From Muribaculaceae bacterium (GTDB lineage Bacteria > Bacteroidota > Bacteroidia > Bacteroidales > Muribaculaceae), in assembly GCA_022509065.1 (NCBI GenBank), contig JAFLTY010000002.1, positions 1 to 64,000 of the forward strand: a stretch of 64,000 nucleotides of DNA, read 5' to 3'. Within the stretch, counting starts at the first letter, position 1; every line of letters starts with the position of its first letter. The notes under the pieces were generated by a model. It was not told the DNA's origin and searched no databases. It worked only from the letters and a program-made list of their open reading frames with translations. The translations under genes and the position numbers were made by a program. Positions 18,293 to 27,187 of the stretch are shown piece by piece.

Positions 18293-20679
18293 CGGAAATA
18301 TTTAAACGACATATTGCGTGGTGTTTGATAACACTGTTGGTAATGCCTTTCATGCTGACGGCATGTAGCGATGATTTCGAAATTCCGACAAACGGTTATG
18401 AAACAAGCGACGAACTCCCCGTAGAATTCGAGTTTCTTCTACCCGAAGACTTGGGGTCAAGAGGTTTTGCTCCTGACGAAACCGTAAAAACGAAATTTGA
18501 GGATGGCGATGTCATTCATTTGTTTGGCACTTTCAAGACCCGTATCCTCCAGGAAAACGGTAATTATATAGATGGTCCCATAGTTAAGCGATATGGTGCT
18601 TTGAAATATAACGGTAAGCTGTGGAGACCGGTCGAAGGCTCGACCCTAACATGGCCGTCGATATCGGTGTCTGGTACCTTCGTAGCTTATTACATCAAAG
18701 AAAGTAACGGTGTGCTTAACAGTGAAAAATCGAGTGAAACCTACAACCTGTCGTCCGTCACACCCTCGTCTGACCCGCTTAAGGCTGAGTCGGAACCGGA
18801 TGTTCCTTACGGAAACGGTCTTAGGATGAGGTTCGGTCACCTTTGTGCGTATCTTGCGCTAATCGACCTCGAACCTATGGTAGCCGAACGGTATTGGTTC
18901 CTGACAGACAATGTTAAGGAATCGGCCGATGGTCCCAACAAGATTTTTAACAATGCTTTCAAGATATCCCTGAACGAAACTACTGAAGGGCCCGAAGTCA
19001 TTTTCGAATTCTGTCAGGTTGGGGGCGAAAAAGGTTATGAAAACTTGACATATATAGCCGGTAATGTGACAAATATCGAGGGTTCCGACCAGGATAACAA
19101 CCTGCAGGTTACCGCACGAGCCGGTTTCTTCCTTGAGCCCGGATTTTATGAGTCGTTCGAGCTCGTTTATCCTTCGGGTCAAGGCAAGACCTACAGCTAC
19201 CTTGAATACAATTACAAAAACGTTCCTGATAATTCGGGTGGTGTCGGAGTAACAAACACTCCCCCCGATTTGAAAGCAAACAAGTCTTATACTCTCACTA
19301 TTACCAAATCGCCAGGTATTACTGTGAACACCCCTCCGGTGGCAGGTGGCTGGGATGAAAGCGAAACCTATTTTGATATAGATGTCGAGGAGTTCCTGAA
19401 AGCCATTAATGATGAGAAAGAATATAAAGTTAAAGATGAGTACGGTAATGATGTAACCATTCTCGAGGAGACTCCAAACGGAACCAAGCTTCTTCATAAT
19501 GTAGATTTTAAAAATTTTGATTACTCAAAGTTTAATGATCAGACGTTCCGTGCTAATAATATGGAAGGATCGGTGTTCGACGGTGATTATCACTATATTA
19601 GAAATCTGGGCAGTCCTCTTTTCAGATATAACTTCGGAACGATTCAGAATCTTGGAATCAAAGGTGCCAAAATTGAGCGCGTGTCCTATGAGGATAAGGA
19701 CCTGAACAATGATATGAGCCGAAACGGAGCGCTGTGCATGTGGAACCGAAGCAATGCAACCATATCGAATGTGCGCCTATCGGACGTCGAGATAACTATT
19801 TATATAAAATCGGTAGATTCGGAAGGTCAGGAAGCACACAATATCGGCGGTATAGTAGGTGCCAATACAGGTGTCATAAACGGAGCTGCCATATCGGGTA
19901 CATACAATATTACGGTTACCGGACTTGCCGCTGATAATGAGTTAAATAAAGACAAAAAGAATTACCCCGTAAACGCATCTGTACTTATAGGTGGCATCGC
20001 GGGGCAGAATGCCGGTGAAGGCGATATATACGACGTGTCACCGCTTGAAGGTTCCCCGGTCATCAACATTTACAACAATTGTGTGGGACCATTGGGCGCC
20101 TATTCTGTTGGAGGCGTTATCGGTGAATCTCAAGGTTATATTACCGGAGTCATTCTGCCTTACATCAAGGTAGACGCTACAAAGAGCAGTGGTCTGACAT
20201 CTTATATCGGAGGTATTGTCGGTCAGTTGGCAGTTTCGACAGACTCAGACAATGCCGTGCTCAACGAATGCGTGGTGAGCGGAACGGTAAGGGCCGGTGT
20301 GTCACAAGGATTGAATGCAAGCGGCCTGTCCAGTGTGTCGTTCATCGGCGGAGTGGCTGGCACTGTTTTGAGCGTTCCGGTTTTGGATTGCAGTTCAGCT
20401 GTATCGGTCTATGCCACGACAGAACCGAAAGCCGGAGTACTTTACGGAACCGGTGGCGCTTTCGGTCGTATCCGCAAGTCGGAAAGTTACAACATAAAAG
20501 ACATCACTGCATACGGCAATGAGTTGATTGCTCCGGCTGGAATTACAACCAACAATTATTACGGAAGCTTTGCCGGGATAGTTCCTGCCGGTCAGACGTG
20601 GATTGATGATTACAGCAAAAGCAACATCACCATCCACAGATTCCCCAACATGAGTGAAATCGGAGGTGATATCGATTGA
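18289..20679 (+). CDS. Large fimbrillin-like lipoprotein with GLUG-like repeats
   Basis: ATGA overlap with upstream gene; lipobox LTAC; repeats NIGGIVGANTGVINGAAISG, LIGGIAGQNAGEGDIYDV, SVGGVIGESQGYITGV, YIGGIVGQLAV, FIGGVAGTV. Confidence 0.75.
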   Translation: MTEIFKRHIAWCLITLLVMPFMLTACSDDFEIPTNGYETSDELPVEFEFLLPEDLGSRGFAPDETVKTKFEDGDVIHLFGTFKTRILQENGNYIDGPIVKRYGALKYNGKLWRPVEGSTLTWPSISVSGTFVAYYIKESNGVLNSEKSSETYNLSSVTPSSDPLKAESEPDVPYGNGLRMRFGHLCAYLALIDLEPMVAERYWFLTDNVKESADGPNKIFNNAFKISLNETTEGPEVIFEFCQVGGEKGYENLTYIAGNVTNIEGSDQDNNLQVTARAGFFLEPGFYESFELVYPSGQGKTYSYLEYNYKNVPDNSGGVGVTNTPPDLKANKSYTLTITKSPGITVNTPPVAGGWDESETYFDIDVEEFLKAINDEKEYKVKDEYGNDVTILEETPNGTKLLHNVDFKNFDYSKFNDQTFRANNMEGSVFDGDYHYIRNLGSPLFRYNFGTIQNLGIKGAKIERVSYEDKDLNNDMSRNGALCMWNRSNATISNVRLSDVEITIYIKSVDSEGQEAHNIGGIVGANTGVINGAAISGTYNITVTGLAADNELNKDKKNYPVNASVLIGGIAGQNAGEGDIYDVSPLEGSPVINIYNNCVGPLGAYSVGGVIGESQGYITGVILPYIKVDATKSSGLTSYIGGIVGQLAVSTDSDNAVLNECVVSGTVRAGVSQGLNASGLSSVSFIGGVAGTVLSVPVLDCSSAVSVYATTEPKAGVLYGTGGAFGRIRKSESYNIKDITAYGNELIAPAGITTNNYYGSFAGIVPAGQTWIDDYSKSNITIHRFPNMSEIGGDID

Positions 20680-20701
20680 TAAACCATCTATGGTATCTAT
20701 A

Positions 20702-22330
20702 ATGAATATAAAAAAATTAATATATAGCAGTAAAATAAACGTCATCGGGTTGCTGCTTGTCATGGCGGTTATATCATCCTGTCAGTCGCAATTACGCGAA
20801 CCCGATATGTCGGATGAAAAAGTAACGTTCATCGGCTATTTAAAAGAAGATGCCGAAGTCAGGTCACGCACACTCGACTCGGTTTATATCAACTCAACCT
20901 ATCAGGATCTTGACTTTTTTGTTCAGCTCGAATGGGGTACGCAAAAAGAATTCGGAATCTATGAGGTATCATCGGCCTACGAAGGTCGTTTAAATGCCAA
21001 AGGAACTCAAGATGAGCTTAACTGGAAAGATCTTACAACTCCACACACCTTTTATTCTTGGACACTTCCCTGGAATCCCGAATGGGATCAGACACAAGGA
21101 GTGCCTGAGTCTTTCGAGATTGAATTTAAAAATTCATCGGAAGGTGACGATTATAACGATGCGTTGAACAACAAGGTTTTGGAACGTTTTATAGGAGCGA
21201 TGTCGGGACCGTATTCCTATGCAAACCGCGGCAAATATGTCGACCTTACATTTTTCCATCTTGTGTCAAAGATAAAGATAGCCGATCTTTCACTGATTGA
21301 GACGGACGGCTCAATTCAGAGACACCTTAAGGCAGACGTGACGTTTATCAACATGCCGACGAAGGCCACATTCTATCCGTGTCCGACAGAAGATCAACTT
21401 GCAAACAATCAATATGCTCCCAAAATCAGGCGACCCTTTGTTGTGCCAGGCGAGGCTAATCTCGACGACGGTATCACGTACTTTATAGATAATGATGCCA
21501 GGGATCAAACCGATGTATTCTATATCTGTCCGGAAATAGACTTCCGAGAGCTCGATTATAAAATAGTGCTGAACAATACGGAATATGCAAACTACAAAAC
21601 ATATTATGGCACATTCGCAAATGTAGAGTTTATCAGAGAAGCCGGGAACGATTATGATTTGGGTGATGAGGACAAATACATACTCCATGCGGGAGAGATG
21701 ATGACTCTTTACATATCTCTTATACCCGGTATCGGACCCGGTTTGAGACTGATTATAAGCGACTGGAGTACTGACAGACCTACCGAAGCTGAATATCACA
21801 GCCAGCCGGGTATATACTCGGATGCAGAATTTAACGCGTTTTTAGATTCGTTCCTCAACCAAACGGATTATAGCCAACCGCCAGCTAATATTGAGAGCTT
21901 ATTCGAAATGTATGGCAAAGAAGGTGAAGATGGTAACAATTATTTCCAGCTTTTTGACGATGTTTTCAGTAACAGCAATATCTTTCCGGTCTATAAAGGT
22001 TATACAATCGACGGACAAGGACATACCGTCTTTATGAAGACAAATCGCGGTAATTATTTCCCGGATAGACCCGGCGACCATTACTATTTTAATATAGGTC
22101 AGTGTGAGGATATTTATCTTAAAAGCGAAAGCGATAATCCCCAGTATGGAATTTATATAGATAAAAACCACTGTGTATGGGTGCTAAACGCTGATACAGG
22201 AGAGTATGAACAGACAGAGTATAAACTTGATCCGTTCCCGCTGAAAGACCCTTATAAAGGTTATGATATCAGTGCTGAAACAGGGCAGGTGCGTCCGACG
22301 GATTATTACAACAATAATATTACAAGATAA
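20702..22330 (+). CDS. Fimbrillin-like accessory lipoprotein with C-terminal extension
   Basis: Likely start at 20702 (MNIKKLIYSSKIN); lipobox VISSC; LIISDWSTDR then SDAEFNAFLDSFLN; YKGYTIDGQGHTVFMKTN. Confidence 0.7.
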   Translation: MNIKKLIYSSKINVIGLLLVMAVISSCQSQLREPDMSDEKVTFIGYLKEDAEVRSRTLDSVYINSTYQDLDFFVQLEWGTQKEFGIYEVSSAYEGRLNAKGTQDELNWKDLTTPHTFYSWTLPWNPEWDQTQGVPESFEIEFKNSSEGDDYNDALNNKVLERFIGAMSGPYSYANRGKYVDLTFFHLVSKIKIADLSLIETDGSIQRHLKADVTFINMPTKATFYPCPTEDQLANNQYAPKIRRPFVVPGEANLDDGITYFIDNDARDQTDVFYICPEIDFRELDYKIVLNNTEYANYKTYYGTFANVEFIREAGNDYDLGDEDKYILHAGEMMTLYISLIPGIGPGLRLIISDWSTDRPTEAEYHSQPGIYSDAEFNAFLDSFLNQTDYSQPPANIESLFEMYGKEGEDGNNYFQLFDDVFSNSNIFPVYKGYTIDGQGHTVFMKTNRGNYFPDRPGDHYYFNIGQCEDIYLKSESDNPQYGIYIDKNHCVWVLNADTGEYEQTEYKLDPFPLKDPYKGYDISAETGQVRPTDYYNNNITR

Positions 22331-22332
22331 GA

Positions 22333-22374
22333 GCAAGAGGCTGCCTAACTTTTTATCGTTAGGCAGCCTCTTGC
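22333..22374 (+). terminator. Strong hairpin ending the fimbrial locus
   Basis: GCAAGAGGCTGCCTAAC tttttatc GTTAGGCAGCCTCTTGC, perfect 17-bp stem directly after the last stop codon. Confidence 0.8.
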
Positions 22375-22459
22375 ATATAGAGCACGTCGCACATAGCGTT
22401 ATGCGTGTATAAGAGAACGCACACCTTCATTAAGTGCTCGCTGCTAAAGAGGTTTGTTA

Positions 22460-23809
22460 TCAGGCTCCTTTTTCAAGATGGTGATGACGCCCGCGAGTTG
22501 CGTATTCCATTACACGGTTTATAGTGGCGTTGTCACGGTGTACGCGCATGGAAAGATGACGGGCATACTGACCGTAATCCTGTATTGGCTCCTTGGCGAC
22601 GCCTGAATCGGCAGCAGCCTTTGCGACGGCAGGAGCCACAGTGCTGATAAGGCGCGGATCGAAAGGAGTGGGGATGATGTATTCTTTACCGAAGCTGAGT
22701 TCACGACCACCTACGGCACGCCGTACTGAATCGGGTACAGGCAGATGGGCGAGGTCGGCAATGGCATGGACAGCCGCTATCTTCATGTCTTCATTGATGA
22801 CGGAAGCGCGACAGTCGAGAGCTCCTCGGAAAATGTATGGGAAGCCGAGGACATTGTTGACCTGATTGGGATAATCGCTACGTCCCGTGGCAAAGATAAG
22901 GTCATCGCGAGTCTTTTTCGCAACATCATAAGCAATTTCGGGGTCAGGATTCGCCAAAGCGAAGACAATTGGTCGGGGTGCCATGGACTTAATCATATCC
23001 GGAGTGACAACATCGGCTACGGACAGACCTAAAAAGACATCGGCACCCTTCATTGCGTTGGCGAGGGTCTCATAGGGTACATCACGGGCAAAGGCAGCTT
23101 TCTGAAAAGACAGACTGGAGCGTCGCGTGGTGATTACACCTTTCGAATCGCACACCACTATATTGTCTGGGTTTACACCTAACTCAATAAATAGTTTTAT
23201 GCAAGACGTTGACGCGGCACCGGCACCGTTTACGACAACGCGCACTTCACCTATGCTTTTTCCCTGCAATTCGAGAGCGTTAAGCAAAGCCGCCCCGCTT
23301 ATGATGGCAGTTCCGTGCTGGTCGTCGTGCATGACAGGGATGTCGAGTCGATTTTTGAGACCATCCTCGATAACGAAACAGTCAGGAGCCTTGATATCCT
23401 CGAGATTGATGCCACCGAAAGTGCCTGCGATAGCACGGACCACCTCAATGACTTTCTGCGGGTCTTTCTCGTCAACTTCGATGTCGAAGCTGTCGATATC
23501 AGCGAAAATCTTGAAAAGAAGCGCCTTCCCCTCCATGACCGGCTTGGATGCCTCGGAACCGATATCTCCAAGCCCAAGGACGGCAGTACCGTTTGAGATG
23601 ACTGCGACGAGATTACCCTTGTCCGTATATCGATAGGCGTTAGCAGGTGATTCCTCGATTGCTTTGGATGGATATGCCACACCTGGCGAATAGGCAAGAC
23701 CTAAATCGTATTGCGTGCGATATGGCTTGGTTGGTGTTATCTCGATTTTACCGGGACGTGGATATTCATGATAGCGCAGAGCTTCTTCTTTGAGTGTGTC
23801 TTTTTTCAT
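22460..23809 (-). CDS. Malic enzyme (malate dehydrogenase, decarboxylating), short form
   Basis: [66 protein letters not shown]. Confidence 0.93.
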   Translation of the reverse strand: MKKDTLKEEALRYHEYPRPGKIEITPTKPYRTQYDLGLAYSPGVAYPSKAIEESPANAYRYTDKGNLVAVISNGTAVLGLGDIGSEASKPVMEGKALLFKIFADIDSFDIEVDEKDPQKVIEVVRAIAGTFGGINLEDIKAPDCFVIEDGLKNRLDIPVMHDDQHGTAIISGAALLNALELQGKSIGEVRVVVNGAGAASTSCIKLFIELGVNPDNIVVCDSKGVITTRRSSLSFQKAAFARDVPYETLANAMKGADVFLGLSVADVVTPDMIKSMAPRPIVFALANPDPEIAYDVAKKTRDDLIFATGRSDYPNQVNNVLGFPYIFRGALDCRASVINEDMKIAAVHAIADLAHLPVPDSVRRAVGGRELSFGKEYIIPTPFDPRLISTVAPAVAKAAADSGVAKEPIQDYGQYARHLSMRVHRDNATINRVMEYATRGRHHHLEKGA

Positions 23810-23887
23810 AGCAGCAGTATCGTATAAATGTTTATATTAAATCGGTATCTTATAGATAATCATTTATAATATAACATACACCGTTCT

Positions 23888-23965
23888 GATTAGTTTATCG
23901 ATGTACGAGATAGGGTTAGTTTATCTATGTGCGCGACAAGATTAGTTTATTGATATACGCGACAT
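23888..23965. repeat. Three tandem 26-bp degenerate direct repeats upstream of malic enzyme gene
   Basis: gattagtttatcgatgtacgagatag / ggttagtttatctatgtgcgcgacaa / gattagtttattgatatacgcgacat. Confidence 0.8.
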
Positions 23966-23992
23966 GCTTTTATTATAGCAAATAAAAACATA

Positions 23993-24081
23993 CACAAAAA
24001 GAGGAGCTCCATCACGGAGATCCTCTCTATGGGTTTCCAATAGGTACAATTTCTAAGGTAAAAAAGATTGAATGTCTGTTA
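23993..24081 (-). ncRNA. Candidate small RNA or leader RNA between lpxH and malic enzyme gene
   Basis: Minus-strand promoter TTTG-N20-TATCTTTG at 24119-24088, then ~88 nt ending in AGAGGAtCTCC gtgat GGAGcTCCTCT + TTTTT. Confidence 0.4.
23996..24026 (-). terminator. Intrinsic terminator (minus strand)
   Basis: Stem AGAGGA.CTCC/GGAG.TCCTCT with one mismatch followed on minus by TTTTT. Confidence 0.65.
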
Positions 24082-24087
24082 ACAGTG

Positions 24088-24119
24088 CAAAGATAAGCCT
24101 GAAATTACGTTATGTCAAA
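24088..24119 (-). promoter_or_regulatory. Bacteroidetes-type promoter (-33 TTTG, -7 TAnnTTTG)
   Basis: Minus strand TTTGacataacgtaatttcaggctTATCTTTG, 20-nt spacer. Confidence 0.6.
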
Positions 24120-24251
24120 CTTTTTTATATGTTATAAAGCATACTTTTTGAGCACCTTTTGTGTAATTGTTAAAATTGTAAGTTTTTTATTATTGAAAAT
24201 CAGTGTGATATCTAAAAATTAAGAATAGATAACAGCGATTTTTAGTATTTG

Positions 24252-25040
24252 TTAATTAGTGTGAAAATTAAGATTGTTGCTATCAAATTGCTCTAATGTT
24301 AGGTTTCGGCCATTCCACACAGCATAACTGAACAAATCGAAACAATCACCAAGTATGACAAAATCGCATGTGTCGGTCAGTTTTTTTTCTACAAGAAGGT
24401 GACGGTGACCAAAAATAAAACATTCTATCGAAGGGTCTATATTTTCAATATAGTTTTTAGCGAAAAGCCACGAGGGTTCTATCTCATCGCCCAACCACAT
24501 TCCATATTTTTCGGAATTTTTATGACGGCTGTTTGCGCTCCATTTATGAGCGAAAGGAACCGTCCACCGAGGGTGAATGGCCGAATAAAGCTTCTGACAT
24601 ACCTTGTTGCGAAACACGGAACGAATAAATCTGAAATTAGATTTGAGTAAATCGCCTAAATCGTCGCCATGTGCGAGATAGAACTTGCGTCCGTCTATCT
24701 GTCGGATAATGGCACCGTCAATAACCTCGATTCCTATTTCATCACGCAGATAATCAAAGAGCCATATATCGTGATTGCCTAAAATCCAGGTAATCTTGAT
24801 GCCGCTGTCTGCCATCTTAGCGAGAGTTCCGAAAAAACGTATGAAGCCGCGCGGTACAACAGTGCGATATTCGAACCAGTAGTCAAGTACATCACCCAAC
24901 AAATATATTTGTGCGGCATCTTCGCTCATTCTTTCGAGCATCGAGACTACAGTGTGTTCGTGCTTGCGTTTGTCAGGCACATGTGGTGTTCCCAGGTGAA
25001 TGTCGCTAAGAAAATATGTTTTCTTGTGTTGGTTGTTCAC
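24252..25040 (-). CDS. lpxH: UDP-2,3-diacylglucosamine diphosphatase
   Basis: FLSDIHLGTPH, GDVLDYWFEYR, LGNHDIW, AHGDDLGD, FGHRH metallophosphatase signature. Confidence 0.9.
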   Translation of the reverse strand: MNNQHKKTYFLSDIHLGTPHVPDKRKHEHTVVSMLERMSEDAAQIYLLGDVLDYWFEYRTVVPRGFIRFFGTLAKMADSGIKITWILGNHDIWLFDYLRDEIGIEVIDGAIIRQIDGRKFYLAHGDDLGDLLKSNFRFIRSVFRNKVCQKLYSAIHPRWTVPFAHKWSANSRHKNSEKYGMWLGDEIEPSWLFAKNYIENIDPSIECFIFGHRHLLVEKKLTDTCDFVILGDCFDLFSYAVWNGRNLTLEQFDSNNLNFHTN

Positions 25041-25130
25041 TTTGCAGTTATTAGGTGATGGTTTACAGATATTGGCAGATATTAAAGTGTAGTAAACGTG
25101 GAAGCAATCAGGTATATAAGATTTGAAACA

Positions 25131-25475
25131 TCAAAGAAGTCCTAATTCAAGCTTGGCTTCTTCGGACATCATATCCTTATTCCATTCCGGTTCGAAAACA
25201 ATATTGATGGTCACAGATTTTATCCCCTCGATGCTTTCAAGCTTGATGCGGGCATCTTCGACTATAAAATCGGCCATCGGACAGTTCGGAGCTGTCATTG
25301 TCATATCAACCTGAAGATTCCCCTCATCATCAATGTCGACGCGGTATATCAGCCCCAAGCTGTAGATATCCACCGGAATCTCGGGGTCAAATACAGTTCG
25401 CAACATCTCGACTACTTTTGTCTCGAGCTCCAGACGGTGTTCGGGCGTCATGATGTCTTTTTCTGATTCGCTCAT
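25131..25475 (-). CDS. Metal-sulfur cluster assembly factor (DUF59/MIP18 family)
   Basis: VVEMLRTVFDPEIPVDIYSLGLIYRVDIDDEGNLQVDMTMTAPNCPMADFI. Confidence 0.92.
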   Translation of the reverse strand: MSESEKDIMTPEHRLELETKVVEMLRTVFDPEIPVDIYSLGLIYRVDIDDEGNLQVDMTMTAPNCPMADFIVEDARIKLESIEGIKSVTINIVFEPEWNKDMMSEEAKLELGLL

Positions 25476-26638
25476 ACCATAAGTTTATATATTGCCATTG
25501 AGACTTTCGCATCTATTGGATAATATCCGCCAAATACCTCGCCCATGTTTTCGTGAAGTTTTTTTACGAGCAAGTCAAAATCCGGGTTTTCAATTCCAAG
25601 TTCGGCAAGCGTAGTGGGCATGCCTATTGAACGATAAAAGTTTCTGAGTCGGCTAATACCCTCTTTAGCTACTGCGGGGTCATTATCGCCGGTGATATCG
25701 AAAACGCGACGTGCCATCTGAGCCACACGTTCAACGCGATGGTCAACCATATATGTCATCCAAGCCGGGTTAACGACTGCCAAGCCGGCTCCGTGTGTCA
25801 CACCATAGACAGCGCTAAGTTCATGTTCCATACGATGAGATACCCAGTCTTCAGCTCTTCCACAACCGCATGTTCCGTTATGAGCCAAGGTGCCTGCCCA
25901 CATTATGTTGGCACGGGCATCATAATCGTCAGGACGCGCCAGAACCTTGGGAGCTTCGTTCATGATGGCTTTCAACAACCCTTCACAAAGGCGGTCAGTG
26001 ACCTCGGTGCCTTCGGTGGGAGAAAAATAACGTTCAAAGATATGTGCCATCATGTCTACAATCCCGGCTGCTGTCTGGTAGGGGGGGAGTGTAAAAGTCA
26101 ACTCAGGGTTGAGAAGTGCAAATTTTGGACGTAGTACATGTTCGGTTCTAATACTTATTTTATGAAGACCGTCACGCTTGGTGATTACGGCGTTGCCGGA
26201 ACCTTCACTGCCTGCTGCCGGTATTGTGAGTACAACACCGACTGGTAAAGCGCGCTCTATGGTCTTACCGGAAAAGAAATCCCAAAAATCGCCATCATAG
26301 ACAGCTCCGGCGGCTATGGCTTTTGCAGTATCGATGACAGATCCGCCTCCGACGGCGATGATACCTTCACAACATGTCTGTTTCGCGAGCTCTATGCCTC
26401 GGTAAACCATATCGTCTGTCGGATTGGGGCATACTCCGGACAAAATTTCATATCTAACACCAGCTTGGTCTAACGATGCAGATACTCTGTCCAACAATCC
26501 TGAACGAACCACCGAGCCTTGGCCGCAGATTATTAACACTTTAGATGCCGGTAATGCAAGTGTCAACTCTCCTACTCGGTTTTCAACACCTCGGCCGAAC
26601 TCATATCGTGTCGGAGCATAGAAATTGAAATTGTTCAT
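25472..26638 (-). CDS. Iron-containing alcohol dehydrogenase
   Basis: NFYAPTRYEFGRGVENRVGE, GGGSVIDTAKAIA, YGVTHGAGLAVVNPAWM. Confidence 0.92.
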   Translation of the reverse strand: MNNFNFYAPTRYEFGRGVENRVGELTLALPASKVLIICGQGSVVRSGLLDRVSASLDQAGVRYEILSGVCPNPTDDMVYRGIELAKQTCCEGIIAVGGGSVIDTAKAIAAGAVYDGDFWDFFSGKTIERALPVGVVLTIPAAGSEGSGNAVITKRDGLHKISIRTEHVLRPKFALLNPELTFTLPPYQTAAGIVDMMAHIFERYFSPTEGTEVTDRLCEGLLKAIMNEAPKVLARPDDYDARANIMWAGTLAHNGTCGCGRAEDWVSHRMEHELSAVYGVTHGAGLAVVNPAWMTYMVDHRVERVAQMARRVFDITGDNDPAVAKEGISRLRNFYRSIGMPTTLAELGIENPDFDLLVKKLHENMGEVFGGYYPIDAKVSMAIYKLMV

Positions 26639-26810
26639 CTATATTAGATTTATGTTTTTTATAATAAGTTATACCCATCAAGGAATCGGTCTATTATGCA
26701 AAATATTGGTTTGTAGTTTCTTGCATATCTGGCACGGAGGATATGATATTCTCGAAATGTTATGAAAAAACATCGCGTCATACTGACAACAAAGTTAGTA
26801 AAATATTTTG

Positions 26811-26843
26811 CAAAAAAAAATTACTCGTCGTCACGACGAATAA
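26811..26843 (-). terminator. Intrinsic terminator in leader region upstream of alcohol dehydrogenase gene
   Basis: Minus strand TTATTCGTCG tga CGACGAGTAA followed by a T9 run. Confidence 0.6.
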
Positions 26844-26881
26844 TCTTCTTACCTTAAATCTAATACCATGAAAAACTGTTG

Positions 26882-26911
26882 CAAAGATATACGTTTTATG
26901 TTATATAACAT
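26882..26911 (-). promoter_or_regulatory. -7 box TATCTTTG with adjacent 14-bp palindrome ATGTTATATAACAT
   Basis: TATCTTTG on minus at 26889-26882; palindrome at 26898-26911 in place of a recognisable -33 box. Confidence 0.45.
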
Positions 26912-27117
26912 AATTTTCAAGCATAAAAATACGAATATTTAATATTAATTAACAAAAACTAATAATGACATCTCTAAATTAACAAATATTTGCAAAATAA
27001 GATAATGTTCAAACCTCCCAATTTAGGTAAATCAGAAGTGGCCTATTGAACGGCCTATAAATCCTGTCATATCCTGTCATATGAAGTAACATTTTTTAGG
27101 TTTAAGTATGAAATATG

Positions 27118-27135
27118 TATCTTTGTACAAAGATA
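27118..27135. promoter_or_regulatory. Perfect 18-bp palindrome containing two opposed -7 boxes
   Basis: TATCTTTGTACAAAGATA: TATCTTTG reads in both directions. Confidence 0.5.
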
Positions 27136-27187
27136 GAAAGCATATTTACGGCACCTTGTGTGCTCCCTGAAAGACAGTTTAAATAAT

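Noticed and set aside
27061-27080. Direct duplication atcctgtcat x2
   Set aside because: Only two short copies; compatible with chance in AT-rich intergenic DNA.
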